Origin: Haloarcula amylovorans
GTDB taxonomy: Archaea; Halobacteriota; Halobacteria; Halobacteriales; Haloarculaceae
NCBI RefSeq assembly: GCF_004681185.1
Contig: NZ_SRIF01000005.1
Location: 930-64,929 of the forward strand
Direction: 5' to 3'
DNA length: 64,000 nucleotides
A program made the position numbers and the translations under genes. The notes under the pieces are model-generated. The model did no database searches. It saw only the letters and a list, made by a program, of their open reading frames with translations, and was not told where the DNA came from. Of the stretch, positions 1 through 7,947 are shown one piece after another; the stretch's first letter is position 1, and every line of letters starts with the position of its first letter.

Positions 1-555
1 CTTGACGGAGAGACGGCGGAGCAGTTCGAGGATGACGTCCTTGGCGGTGGCCCAGTCGGGCAGTTCGCCTTCGAGACGGACGTTGACGACCTCGGGCATC
101 TCGATGTAGTACGCGCCGCCACCCATCGCGACGGCGACGTCGAGGCCACCGGAGCCGATGGCGAGTTCGCCTAGGCCGCCGGGGGTCGGCGTGTGGGAGT
201 CCGAGCCGAGCATTGTCTTGCCGGGCGCGGCGAAGTTCTCCTTGTGGACGTTGTGACAGATACCATTGCCGGGGCGCGAGAAGTGCGCACCGAACGTACC
301 GGCGGCCGAGCGCAGGAAGCGGTGGTCGTCGGTGTTCTTGAAGTCGAACTGGTAGGTCTGGTGGTCACAGTACTGGGCGGCCAGTTCCGTCTGGACCTCT
401 TCGAGGCCGAGCGCCTCGAACTGCAGCCAGACGAGCGTGCCGGTCGTGTCCTGTGTGAGCACCTGGTCGATCTCGATACCGATCTCCTCTCCGGGAGTCA
501 GTTCCCCTTCGACGAGGTGTTCGTCGAGAATCTTTTCCGTGAGCGTCTGTCCCAT
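1..555 (-). CDS. acn: Aconitate hydratase (aconitase), N-terminal part; gene runs off the window
   Basis: Interconverts citrate and isocitrate in the TCA cycle through a [4Fe-4S] cluster. The 185 residues visible start MGQTLTEKILDEHL and include the family signatures IDQVLTQD, HNVHKENF (about 105-112), GSDSHTPTPGGLG (about 120-132) and GGAYYIEMPEV. These belong to aconitase domain 1, and the cluster cysteines would lie beyond the window edge. ATG at 555 is the only sensible start. A TATA-like TTTATAC on this strand (about 584-590) lies about 30 bases upstream, so the mRNA would be leaderless or nearly so. Archaeal aconitases are about 650 residues, so roughly 470 residues are missing to the left. 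The divergent neighbour is dut. Confidence 0.95.
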   Translation of the reverse strand, partial: MGQTLTEKILDEHLVEGELTPGEEIGIEIDQVLTQDTTGTLVWLQFEALGLEEVQTELAAQYCDHQTYQFDFKNTDDHRFLRSAAGTFGAHFSRPGNGICHNVHKENFAAPGKTMLGSDSHTPTPGGLGELAIGSGGLDVAVAMGGGAYYIEMPEVVNVRLEGELPDWATAKDVILELLRRLSVK

Positions 556-660
556 AACGTCCGACAATCGACGGTCCGCGCGTATAAATCCCGCGTATTC
601 CACCCTATTTTTCATCGAACGATACCCGCGCCCGGTTCCGGTTCCCGCCGGTCGAACAGT

Positions 661-692
661 AGCGTTTTCGCGGTGGCGGTCAGAGCCGCCAC
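661..692 (+). promoter_or_regulatory. dut promoter with inverted repeat next to the start codon
   Basis: A TATA-like GCGTTTTCG (661-669) is centred about 28 bases before the dut ATG, the usual leaderless spacing. Just downstream, GTGGCGG (673-679) and CCGCCAC (686-692) form a perfect 7-base inverted repeat with a 6-base loop. It ends one base before the ATG at 694, so it covers the predicted transcription start. It could be an operator. An RNA hairpin is unlikely because the predicted transcript begins inside or after it. Confidence 0.4.
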
Positions 693-693
693 T

Positions 694-1158
694 ATGTTCA
701 AGAGCGGGCAGTTCGTCGCCGACAGACTCGGTGACGTGCGCGACGGACAGGTGCAACCAAACGGCGTCGACCTCACACTCGGAGCGGTGTACGAACAGGT
801 TGAACCCGGTCGCATCGAGAAGGGAGGGAAGACAGTGGGCGAGCGCCGAGAAGTCGACCAGGAAGACGGCGTCTACGCGCTCGACCGGGGCGGATACGTC
901 GTCGAGTACGCCGACCGCGTGGTTATCCCGGAGGGACACATCGGCTTTCTCTATCCCCGGTCGTCGCTGCTTCGCAACTCCTGTATGCTCGATACGGCGG
1001 TGTGGGACGCCGGCTACGAGGGCCGCGGCGAGGGACTTCTCGAAGTGCATCACCCGATCGAACTCGAAACGGGCGCGCGCATCGCGCAACTCGTCCTTGC
1101 AGAGGCCGCTCACGAGGGGACTTACGAAGGGAGCTATCAGCGGGAGAATTTGGACTAA
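694..1158 (+). CDS. dut: dUTPase / dCTP deaminase-family nucleotide hydrolase
   Basis: A 154-residue protein of the dCTP deaminase/dUTPase superfamily. It probably hydrolyses dUTP to dUMP and PPi, keeping uracil out of DNA and feeding dTMP synthesis. Visible motifs are PNGVDLTL (22-29), YPRSSLLR (87-94), VWDAGYEG (103-110) and AQLVL (131-135), in family order. The length fits archaeal dUTPases rather than the roughly 190-205 residues of dCTP deaminases and the bifunctional enzymes. The reading frame is open upstream to 193, but that stretch is antisense to aconitase. ATG 694 is preferred because a TATA-like box lies about 28 bases upstream and homology begins there. A dCTP deaminase activity cannot be ruled out from sequence. 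Confidence 0.85.
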   Translation: MFKSGQFVADRLGDVRDGQVQPNGVDLTLGAVYEQVEPGRIEKGGKTVGERREVDQEDGVYALDRGGYVVEYADRVVIPEGHIGFLYPRSSLLRNSCMLDTAVWDAGYEGRGEGLLEVHHPIELETGARIAQLVLAEAAHEGTYEGSYQRENLD

Positions 1159-1387
1159 GCGCTCCCGTCTTTCACTCGAACGCGTCCCGGAGACCCCGCT
1201 GAGTGCGAACTTGTGACACGGGAGGTGCATATTTAAGTAATACCACTGAGTAGTACCAACTGGTGTTTCGGGGGCGTCAACCGATCTGTGCCTCTGACAG
1301 CCCTAGATTCGGCCCCCTTCGGCACCGTTTTCGCGTCGGACAGCCGTCTGCCAGCATTTTATGCCGACGCCAGACCCACCCAAACAC

Positions 1388-2047
1388 ATGATAGCTGAGT
1401 TTCACGTGAAGTCGGCGTGTCTCCGGCGGATCGGCGAGGCAGCGTACGGCGGCGTCTCGATACAGCGTCTCCACGCGCGTGAGCGACGATGCCGACTCGT
1501 CGTCTGGGTCGGTGAGTCAGACCGGCGCGAGGTCGAAGCGGCGATAGCAGACGAGGACTGCGTACAGACGATGACCCACGTCGGTGCGGAGGCTGGCGGT
1601 CACTGGTTCGTCGTCGAGGCGACGGACGCGGCGTTGCTGACCGTCGGGCGCGCGCTGTTGTCGGCCGACGGGATGTTGATCCACGCCGACCGGGCCGATG
1701 AGGGGTGGACGGTCCGAGCGCGGTTCTCCGACCGGAGCGCCGTCATCTCCTTTCGCGAAGACATCGTCGCAGACGGCGTGACCGTGGACTTCCAAAGCGT
1801 CCTCACGGACGACGACGAGCCGTCTTCCAACTTCGGTGTAACTGCCCCCCAGCGAGAGGTGCTGTTGCTCGCGTCGGAGTCGGGCTACTTCACGGTCCCG
1901 CGGGACGCCTCCCTCTCAGACCTCGCAGCGCGACTCGATATCTCTAGTCAGGCCGCGTCCGAACGTCTCCGACGAGGAACGGGGACGCTCGTCGGCAACA
2001 CGCTCGCGTCCCCGCACCGACCTGCCGTCCGCTCACACCGCCCTTGA
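1388..2047 (+). CDS. HTH-10 (bacterio-opsin activator type) transcription regulator
   Basis: A 219-residue haloarchaeal regulator. The C-terminal part, from about TAPQREVLLLASESGYFTVP through ARLDISSQAASERLRRGT, is the HTH-10 helix-turn-helix found at the C-terminus of Bat-like proteins. The N-terminal ~150 residues (MIAEFHVKSACL...) resemble the small effector region of single-domain Bat homologues, which lack PAS or GAF sensors. I chose the ATG at 1388 over that at 1361 because a TATA-like CATTTTATG (1355-1363) is about 28 bases before 1388, giving a leaderless mRNA. The target genes are unknown. It stands alone between dut and the HalOD1 gene. Confidence 0.8.
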   Translation: MIAEFHVKSACLRRIGEAAYGGVSIQRLHARERRCRLVVWVGESDRREVEAAIADEDCVQTMTHVGAEAGGHWFVVEATDAALLTVGRALLSADGMLIHADRADEGWTVRARFSDRSAVISFREDIVADGVTVDFQSVLTDDDEPSSNFGVTAPQREVLLLASESGYFTVPRDASLSDLAARLDISSQAASERLRRGTGTLVGNTLASPHRPAVRSHRP

Positions 2048-2143
2048 CTGGCTACTCTCCCGGTGGAGAGACGCGCTTTCGGGCTATTTCACGTTCTGAA
2101 ACCACCCACATCCCGTTATATCGTTCGAGGGAATAGGAACGGT

Positions 2144-2422
2144 ATGAATTCGGACGAGGGGACAGTGTACATGATACGGGGCCGCACCGCCGACGAAGGC
2201 GGCGACGAATGGGTCAGTCCCGAACCTGCAGACGACGTGATTACCGACGCCGTCGTGGACGCGACGGACCGCACGGTGGACGAGATCGACGCCATCGAGA
2301 CGTACGTCGATGCCGACGAACTCCGGGCCGTCCTCGGCGACGGCGACAGGGAGACAATCACTTTCGACGTAGCGGGCCACGACGTGACCGTCACGGCCAA
2401 CGGCGAGGTCACTGTGGCGTGA
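2144..2422 (+). CDS. HalOD1 (halobacterial output domain 1) protein
   Basis: A 92-residue acidic protein that fits the HalOD1 domain, a small haloarchaeal module often found alone or attached to signalling proteins and thought to be an output domain. Visible core features are [17 protein letters not shown], the middle [16 protein letters not shown], and the C-terminal beta-rich [18 protein letters not shown], which matches the family end. The start at 2144 is supported by a TATA-like GTTATATCG (2114-2122) about 26 bases upstream. Its partner and biochemical role are not known. The mgsA gene begins 43 bases downstream. Confidence 0.75.
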   Translation: MNSDEGTVYMIRGRTADEGGDEWVSPEPADDVITDAVVDATDRTVDEIDAIETYVDADELRAVLGDGDRETITFDVAGHDVTVTANGEVTVA

Positions 2423-2465
2423 GAGAACCCACATATCTTTGGCCGGTGCCGACCTTGTCCGAGAT

Positions 2466-2849
2466 ATGACACGCGTCGCGCTCATCGCCCACGACGACGA
2501 GAAACCGGAGATGATCGACCTCGTGCGGGAGTACGAGGACGTCCTCTCGGCGTTCGACCTCGTCGGGACGGGCACCACCGGCAAGCGCATCATGGAGGAG
2601 ACGGCCCTCGACATCGAGCGCAAACAGAGCGGGCCACTCGGCGGTGACACCCAGATCGGGGCGGAGGTCGCCGACGACCGGATGGACGCGATCGTTTTCC
2701 TCCGAGACCCGCTGACCGCACAGCCACACGAACCGGACATCTCCGCCCTGCTCCGTATCTGTGACGTTCACGACGTGCCGATGGCGACGACCCGCACCTC
2801 CGCCGAGTACGTGCTGGACGGTCTCGCAGCCGACGGGAGCGACAAGTAG
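2466..2849 (+). CDS. mgsA: Methylglyoxal synthase
   Basis: A 127-residue cytosolic enzyme that eliminates phosphate from dihydroxyacetone phosphate to give methylglyoxal, a bypass of lower glycolysis. Family motifs are clear: [13 protein letters not shown] at the N-terminus, the GTGTTGKRI phosphate-binding loop, [11 protein letters not shown] with its catalytic Asp, and [20 protein letters not shown]. The length is typical. The start ATG at 2466 gives the canonical N-terminus; the reading frame is open to 2439, but those residues are not conserved. The gene converges with queC, leaving only 4 bases between the two stop codons. Confidence 0.93.
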   Translation: MTRVALIAHDDEKPEMIDLVREYEDVLSAFDLVGTGTTGKRIMEETALDIERKQSGPLGGDTQIGAEVADDRMDAIVFLRDPLTAQPHEPDISALLRICDVHDVPMATTRTSAEYVLDGLAADGSDK

Positions 2850-2853
2850 GATA

Positions 2854-3552
2854 TCAGCCGGCGTATTCGGGTCGCTCTTCGTACTCGATTGGGTCACGTT
2901 CGCCGAGTCGCTGAAACGCTTCGAGTCTGAACGCGCAGGCGTCGCAGGTGCCACAGGCCGGTTCGTCGCTCCGGTAGCAACTCCACGTCTCGTCGTAGGG
3001 GACGCCCAGTTCGAGCCCTCGCTTGGCGATATCCGTCTTCGACCACTCGACGAACGGTGCGGTCAGTTCGACGTTCGTCTCGGGTTTGGTCCCCACGTCG
3101 ATCACCCGCTGGAACGCCTCGAAGAAGGCCGGTCGGCAGTCCGGATACCCCGAGAAGTCCTCGCTGTGTGCGCCGATAAACACCGCCGCGCAGTCGTTGG
3201 TCTCTGCGTAGGAGACGGCCATCGAGAGGAGATTCGCGTTCCGGAAGGGGACGTAGGAACTCGGAATCTCCTCGCTGTCGGTGTCGGCCTCGGCGACGCT
3301 CATGTCGTCGTCGGTCAGCGACGAGCCGCCGATCTGCTGGAGGTGACTCGTCTCGACGTGACAGAAATCCGCCGCGTCGACGTGGTCAGCGAGGGCGCGA
3401 GCGCAGTCGTACTCACGCTGTTCGGTGTTCTGGCCGTAGCTGGTGTGCAACAGATACAGGTCGTCGTATCCGCGTGACTGTGCTTCGTAGGCCGCCGTGG
3501 CGCTGTCCATGCCGCCGGAAGCGAGCACGACAGCGCGGTCGTCGTGGGTCAT
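2854..3552 (-). CDS. queC: 7-cyano-7-deazaguanine (preQ0) synthase
   Basis: A 232-residue ATP-dependent enzyme that converts 7-carboxy-7-deazaguanine and ammonia to preQ0. In archaea preQ0 is exchanged into tRNA G15 and becomes archaeosine. The PP-loop SGGMDS lies at 12-17. The zinc-binding cysteines are C192, C200, C203 and C206 in SCYRSDEPACGTCDAC. Other family blocks include YGQNTEQRE and VPFRNANLLS. It is the last gene of the queD-queE-queC operon, 40 bases after queE. A tRNA-guanine transglycosylase and an amidotransferase are needed to finish the pathway and are not in this window. Confidence 0.95.
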   Translation of the reverse strand: MTHDDRAVVLASGGMDSATAAYEAQSRGYDDLYLLHTSYGQNTEQREYDCARALADHVDAADFCHVETSHLQQIGGSSLTDDDMSVAEADTDSEEIPSSYVPFRNANLLSMAVSYAETNDCAAVFIGAHSEDFSGYPDCRPAFFEAFQRVIDVGTKPETNVELTAPFVEWSKTDIAKRGLELGVPYDETWSCYRSDEPACGTCDACAFRLEAFQRLGERDPIEYEERPEYAG

Positions 3553-3592
3553 GATGATTTCGGTGTCTCGATCGTCGGTTTCGGTGCAGTGT

Positions 3593-4393
3593 TCAGGTGC
3601 CCGGCGCGTCGTTCCAGAGGTCGACGTGAAGCCGCGGCGTGTAGCGGTAGCCGAACTCGATCGCCAACTCCGCGACGACTTCGCGGGTCTCGTTCAACTG
3701 CTCGCGCGTCTGGCCTTCGGGCATCAGCAACACTCGATCGTCGGGCAGGGTGGCGTCGGTCCCCGCTCGCACGCGCGAAACAAGCGTCTCGACCTCGTCC
3801 ATGTCGTCGGGACCGGTGACGACGAACTTCAGTTGCGTCTCGTAGCGTTCGAGCAGTTGGGCGAGCGTTTCGACGTCGAGTCGCCGCTGTTCGTGTCGGT
3901 CCGCCCACTCGCCGTCGCCTTTCGGGTCGCGCTCGTCGGTCGGCGTGCTCGATGCGAGTTTCGGGCTCACGCTGGCGAGGTCGATGGGGGCATCGCGGTA
4001 GATGGTACCGTTGGTCTCGACGGTGGTGTGGTATCCCCGGTCGGCGAGCGCTTCGAGAAGATCGACGCTCGCGTCGTGGATCAACGGTTCGCCGCCGGTC
4101 AGCACGACGTGGTCGGCGTCGAACTCGCCGATGGCCGCCACGAGGTCCGCGACGCCGTACCAATCGCCGGTCGGTTCCCAGGACGTGTGATAGGAGTCAC
4201 AGAACCAACAGCGGAGGTTACAGCCGCTCGTGCGGACGAATACGGACGGGACGCCGGCCAGTTGCCCCTCTCCCTGTAGCGAGCAGAACAGCTCGTTGAT
4301 GGGGAGACTGTCGTCTTCGCCACCGCCCTCGCGTCCCTCGCCGCGTCGTTCGACAGTCTCGCCGAGCGCGTCGGTGTCGTCGGCGACGGGCAT
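3593..4393 (-). CDS. queE: 7-carboxy-7-deazaguanine synthase (radical SAM)
   Basis: A 266-residue radical SAM enzyme that contracts 6-carboxytetrahydropterin to 7-carboxy-7-deazaguanine. It carries the cluster motif C58-x3-C62-x2-C65 (SGCNLRCWFCD), preceded by the QueE-typical LFCSLQGEGQLAG. TGGEPL follows at about 99-104, where SAM binds. The N-terminal ~28 residues are acidic, glycine-rich and probably disordered. The reading frame overlaps queD by one base at 4393, so translational coupling is likely. The C-terminus RLHVDLWNDAPGT is typical of haloarchaeal QueE. Confidence 0.95.
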   Translation of the reverse strand: MPVADDTDALGETVERRGEGREGGGEDDSLPINELFCSLQGEGQLAGVPSVFVRTSGCNLRCWFCDSYHTSWEPTGDWYGVADLVAAIGEFDADHVVLTGGEPLIHDASVDLLEALADRGYHTTVETNGTIYRDAPIDLASVSPKLASSTPTDERDPKGDGEWADRHEQRRLDVETLAQLLERYETQLKFVVTGPDDMDEVETLVSRVRAGTDATLPDDRVLLMPEGQTREQLNETREVVAELAIEFGYRYTPRLHVDLWNDAPGT

Positions 4394-4842
4394 CAGCGAG
4401 TGCAGAGTTCGTTGGTCTCCCGAACGGTGACGCCGACATCCGAGACGGTGTCCGGAAGCCGATCGGTCAACCGCCGTTCCAGCACCGCGGCCATCACCTC
4501 GGCCGTCGGTGGGTGATCGAGGACGACGACGCTCTCACCGTCGCCGCTCTCCTCGAACGCCTCGACGAGTGGATCGCCCGTCTCTAGGAGGAATCGGTGG
4601 TCCCACGCGTCGATAACGTCGGTGACGACGCCCTTGTCGACGATCCAGCCTTCGTCGGTGAGTTGACCGGTGATGTGTACCGTCACCTCGTAGTTGTGTC
4701 CGTGCGGCCGCGAGCACTTCCCCTCGTGGTGCATGAGTCGGTGTCCCGCCGAGATGCGAAGCGGCCGGTCACCGCCGACGATGAGTTCGCGGTCGTCGGT
4801 CCCGGTGACCGGGTCGTTCGCCGTCGATATTCTCTCAGTCAC
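4393..4842 (-). CDS. queD: 6-carboxy-5,6,7,8-tetrahydropterin synthase (QueD/PTPS family)
   Basis: A 149-residue member of the 6-pyruvoyl-tetrahydropterin synthase fold that makes 6-carboxytetrahydropterin from 7,8-dihydroneopterin triphosphate, the step before queE. Zinc ligands are H34 (SAGHRL), H47 and H49 (HGHNYEV), and the catalytic Cys is C43 in GKCSRPHGHNY. The C-terminal RETNELCTR carries the conserved Glu. It begins with GTG at 4842, about 26 bases after the TATA box, so the operon mRNA should be leaderless. It is first in the queD-queE-queC operon. Confidence 0.93.
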   Translation of the reverse strand: MTERISTANDPVTGTDDRELIVGGDRPLRISAGHRLMHHEGKCSRPHGHNYEVTVHITGQLTDEGWIVDKGVVTDVIDAWDHRFLLETGDPLVEAFEESGDGESVVVLDHPPTAEVMAAVLERRLTDRLPDTVSDVGVTVRETNELCTR

Positions 4843-4857
4843 ACCCCGTGATTATCA

Positions 4858-4878
4858 CGAGGCGATATAAACGCCTCG
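4858..4878 (-). promoter_or_regulatory. queDEC promoter: TATA box enclosed in a perfect inverted repeat
   Basis: CGAGGCG (4858-4864) and CGCCTCG (4872-4878) form a perfect 7-base inverted repeat. The seven bases between them, ATATAAA on the plus strand, are the TATA box of the minus-strand operon (TTTATAT). Its centre is about 26 bases from the queD GTG. A protein bound to the repeat would compete directly with TBP, so this is a good candidate repressor operator. Confidence 0.55.
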
Positions 4879-5327
4879 GCTACTGCTCGCCGATCGTCGC
4901 TCGGTAGCCGCGTCGCTCGAAACGTTGTGGCAGTGTGGCACCGCGCCAGGTGGGTAGCGCGGTGCCGAATGGGGGATTGGTGCACGTGATGCCCCCGGAC
5001 ACGAGGGCAGTCACGTATCCGCTGACTGACGACGGCAGGGGACGGGTCGGCCGGGGAAATGGCTGTAGACTCCGTTCGGCATGGACTACGGGACCGGTCG
5101 TGGGTGGGTGGGATGACCGGTCACACGTATCGGCCCGACGACCTGCCACCTGTACCCACTCACCGCTACGATAAATACTCTACGAAATATGTTACTTCTG
5201 AACCGAGTAAGTTCTTTCACCGAGATACCAGCCACCTCTTGCCAGTAAACCGACGATATGGGTTTTGGTAGTGGTGTCTATTTTATGATAATAATACGTA
5301 AACTCTGCGCCCGGTGTGCAGGTTCAC
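4879..5327. other. Gene-poor stretch with one strong hairpin
   Basis: About 450 bases between the queD promoter and the DICT gene. I see no convincing gene. Open frames of up to 89 codons exist on both strands, but they lack recognisable motifs and a promoter at the right distance. A perfect 10-base inverted repeat (4937-4946 with 4957-4966, 10-base loop) could form a hairpin. The right end (5160-5310) becomes AT-rich, with tracts near 5170-5200 and 5275-5305, fitting a transcription stop or promoter area. No SRP or RNase P RNA signature was found. Confidence 0.4.
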
Positions 5328-6062
5328 TTACTCGATAGCCGCGAACGCCCGGGCGATTAGTTCCTGGTCGTACGTCCAGATACCACGATACTGGCCCGGA
5401 GCGGTCTCCTCGGCCACGAGACCGCAGTTTTGCGTCCCGTTGCCGCCGTCCTCGAAGAGGATGAACCAGTAGCGACCGATTTCGTCCGACGGTCCGACGT
5501 GGATCGTCAACGGCGCGTCGTCGAGGTGGTCGGCAGCGACGGCCGAATCGACGTAAACGTGGACGTCGATGTCGGTCGCGGTCGCCAACTGGCGATAGAG
5601 GTCGGCTTGGGCGGCGAAGGCGTCCGGCGATTGAAAGCCGACGTGGAGGCGGCCACGACCGGTTCGCCACGCGCGGTCCTCGAACTCTCGGGACGTCGCC
5701 AGCAGCTGTCGGCGGTTCAGCGCAACGAACAGCGTCTCGTCCAGCAGCTCGAAGATAGCGCGGTATTCGAGGTCGGCCGAATCGAGGTCTGCAGGTCGTT
5801 CGATGGGTGGCGCGAGGAATACGAGGAGGTCGGCGAGCGAGATTGCGCCCCGAAAGCGACCGTCGTCGCGGACCACGACGAACGCGTCGTCGCCGATAGT
5901 CGGGAGCGTCCGGTGTTCGACAGTCACGTTTCGCGTCGCGAGCGTCTCCGCGAGGTCCCGCTCGGCCCGGTCGGGCGCGTAGACGACGACGGACTTCCGT
6001 CGTCGAGCGACCTCCGCGAGAATCCCGCCGAGCGTCGTCACCCCGGTCTCTGTGGGAGTCAC
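5328..6062 (-). CDS. DICT domain sensory protein
   Basis: A 244-residue protein matching the haloarchaeal DICT sensory domain proteins, believed to be signal-sensing partners of transcription regulators. Landmarks are VVVYAPDRAERDLAETLATRNV near the N-terminus, FVVVRDDGRFRGAISLADL (a CBS-like strand-helix segment, about 61-80), and the C-terminal IGRYWFILFEDGGNGTQNCGLVAEE (about 190-214) followed by the conserved YRGIWTYDQ. The start overlaps the end of the upstream HTH gene by four bases (ATGA), so the two are translated together. The ligand is unknown. Confidence 0.75.
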   Translation of the reverse strand: MTPTETGVTTLGGILAEVARRRKSVVVYAPDRAERDLAETLATRNVTVEHRTLPTIGDDAFVVVRDDGRFRGAISLADLLVFLAPPIERPADLDSADLEYRAIFELLDETLFVALNRRQLLATSREFEDRAWRTGRGRLHVGFQSPDAFAAQADLYRQLATATDIDVHVYVDSAVAADHLDDAPLTIHVGPSDEIGRYWFILFEDGGNGTQNCGLVAEETAPGQYRGIWTYDQELIARAFAAIE

Positions 6063-6463
6063 TGCTGGTTCTCGACGGCGCGTTCGTACTCGTCTGCGAA
6101 CTCGAAGAGACCGTAGACAGCATCAGGGAGCGACGTGAGACGAACTTCGCCGCTGTCCTCGTCGTAGTCGACGAGACTGGCCTCCGTCAAGAGCGGGAGA
6201 TGCGCGTGAACGAGTTCTATTTTCACCTGCGCCCACTCGTCCGGCCCGGCCGGACCGTCGGTCGTGGTCGCCATTCCAACGAGGATGTCCGTCAGGTCGT
6301 CGAGCGCGATCGTCTCTTGGGCCGCCAGCAACGCGAGCAACTGGCGACGCTTGGTGTTGGCGAGTGCCCGAAATAGATCGTCGGGCGGTGGCCGCGTCGC
6401 TGCGCTATCGAGCGACTCGGCATCGAGAGGCGTCTGCAGAGGCCGGTCGTTAGACGGAGCCAT
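6059..6463 (-). CDS. Winged-helix DNA-binding protein (haloarchaeal DUF7344-like)
   Basis: A 134-residue small regulator. FRALANTKRRQLLALLAAQETIALDDLTDIL (about 31-61) is the first part of a winged helix of the ArsR-like haloarchaeal type. VKIELVHAHLPLLTEASLVDYDEDSGEVRL gives the recognition helix and wing. It is the first gene of a two-gene operon with the DICT sensor, overlapping it by 4 bases, which suggests the DICT protein modulates this DNA-binding partner. The upstream 100 bases are AT-rich on this strand and contain TATA-like boxes. Its targets are unknown. Confidence 0.75.
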   Translation of the reverse strand: MAPSNDRPLQTPLDAESLDSAATRPPPDDLFRALANTKRRQLLALLAAQETIALDDLTDILVGMATTTDGPAGPDEWAQVKIELVHAHLPLLTEASLVDYDEDSGEVRLTSLPDAVYGLFEFADEYERAVENQQ

Positions 6464-6684
6464 CTGTGCTCACACGTAATAATTCACGGGGCAACGTAAT
6501 ATATGTTGTTCAATCGTTAACGACCCCGGGTAGCCGTTCGAGATGATCTATGGATGAACTATCCGTGACTGACCCGAAGACAGAGGTAGAACTGGACAAC
6601 TGGTATTCACACTCGGACTCCTGGCAACCACGTCTTCTCGCGAGACGACTCGTCGGCCCGGACCGGGCTGCCGGCCAGACGGCA

Positions 6685-7947
6685 TCAGTCGAGTCCGTCG
6701 GAATCGACGAGCGGTTCGCCCGCCCGCTCGGGGTTGTAGCGATGACACTGCACCGAACAGCCTCCGACGTCTGTCGTCTCGGGCGTCTCGCGCTCGCAGA
6801 TGGTCGGGAGCGCGTCGGCGAGGCGCTCGCTCGCGCGAGTCAGATTCCCGTCGGCCACCGACGCGGCGGCGTCCGCGACGGCGCGTTCGACCGTCTCGTC
6901 CGGAACCTCGTTCGGCACGTCGAAGACGTCTCTGACTGCCCCGGCGTCGGTCGCGTCGGCGGCCGCGGGCGGGAGGGTGCCCGCTTGCAGCGTGAACCGG
7001 AACGCGGCGACGGCGCGCCACGTCGCCTCGGGCAACGAGACGCTGTCGGGCTGAATCACCGCGGGACAGCGCGGATGAAATCGGCAGCCTGCGGGCGGGT
7101 CGGCGGGGTCGGGGACGGTGTCGGTCAGCGGTTCCGCCAGTCCCCGGTCGGTCGGGTCGAGCGAGGGAACGGTATCGAGCAAGAGGCGGGTGTAGGGGTG
7201 GGCGGGCGCGGTCAGCACGCGGTCGGTCGGTCCCCGTTCGACGATCTCGCCGAGGTACATCACCGCCACGCGGTCACAGAAGCGCCGGACGACGTCGATG
7301 TCGTGGCTGATGAACAGCACCGCGACGTCGAACTGCCGGCGGATGTCCGCGAGCAAGCCCAAAATCTCGGACTCGACGCGGGTGTCCAGCGCGCTCGTCG
7401 GTTCGTCGGCGACGACGAGGTCCGGGTCGACGACGAGGGCGCGGGCGATGGCGAGGCGCTGTTTCTCCCCACCGGAGAACTCGTGTGGGTAGCGGTCGGC
7501 GTCGGCCGCCGACAGGCCGACGTGTTCGAGCAAATCCGTGACGATGGCCTGCCGACGCTCGGCGTCGGCCATTCCGTGGAGTGCGAGCGGTTCGGCGACG
7601 GCCTCCCCGACCGGCAGCCGCGGGTTGAACGCCTCGTTGGGGTCTTGGACGACGAGTTGGACGCGACGGCGAAACGCGCTCTCGTCGGCCCCTGAGAGGT
7701 CGCTCACGGGAGCCCCCTCGAACCTGACCTCGCCACCGGTCGGCGTCTCTAAGCCGAGAATGGCGTGGGCCGTCGTCGTCTTGCCGCTGCCCGACTCGCC
7801 GACGAGGCCGACCGTCTCGCCGCGGCCGACGGTGAAGTTCACGCCGTCGACGGCCCGCACGCGGCCGACCTCCCGACGGAGCAGTCCCTCCGTGATAGGG
7901 TAGTGCTTTTCGAGGCTCTCGACTTCGAGAAGCGGGGCGTCAGTCAT
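6685..7947 (-). CDS. Oligo/dipeptide ABC transporter ATP-binding protein (DppF/OppF type)
   Basis: A 420-residue ATPase for a peptide-type ABC importer. It shows Walker A GESGSGKTT, Q-loop QLVVQDPNEAFNPR, signature FSGGEKQR, Walker B LVVADEPTSALD and the switch His in FISHDID. The C-terminal oligopeptide-transporter extension begins with CRFHPRCP. Here about 95 extra residues separate that motif from the final cysteine pair (GGCSVQCHRYNP), making the protein about 100 residues longer than bacterial OppF. I use ATG 7947 ([16 protein letters not shown]). It overlaps the upstream dppD-like gene by 8 bases. The frame upstream of 7947 lies within that gene. Confidence 0.9.
   Translation of the reverse strand: MTDAPLLEVESLEKHYPITEGLLRREVGRVRAVDGVNFTVGRGETVGLVGESGSGKTTTAHAILGLETPTGGEVRFEGAPVSDLSGADESAFRRRVQLVVQDPNEAFNPRLPVGEAVAEPLALHGMADAERRQAIVTDLLEHVGLSAADADRYPHEFSGGEKQRLAIARALVVDPDLVVADEPTSALDTRVESEILGLLADIRRQFDVAVLFISHDIDVVRRFCDRVAVMYLGEIVERGPTDRVLTAPAHPYTRLLLDTVPSLDPTDRGLAEPLTDTVPDPADPPAGCRFHPRCPAVIQPDSVSLPEATWRAVAAFRFTLQAGTLPPAAADATDAGAVRDVFDVPNEVPDETVERAVADAAASVADGNLTRASERLADALPTICERETPETTDVGGCSVQCHRYNPERAGEPLVDSDGLD

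Noticed and set aside
2081..2092. Single TTTCAC words (for example near 2085, 5214, 38133).
   Set aside because: Only single units, not tandem, and not placed consistently before a TATA box; expected by chance.
4880..5149. An 89-codon minus-strand frame in the gene-poor stretch after queD.
   Set aside because: Basic and proline-rich, no motif, no TATA-like site about 27 bases before its ATG, and unlike the acidic proteins of this organism.
6550..7695. A 381-codon plus-strand open frame opposite the ABC ATPase gene.
   Set aside because: It is antisense to a well-conserved ATPase with all motifs, has Arg/Val/Gly-rich shadow composition, and shows no family motif. High-GC genomes produce many such frames.
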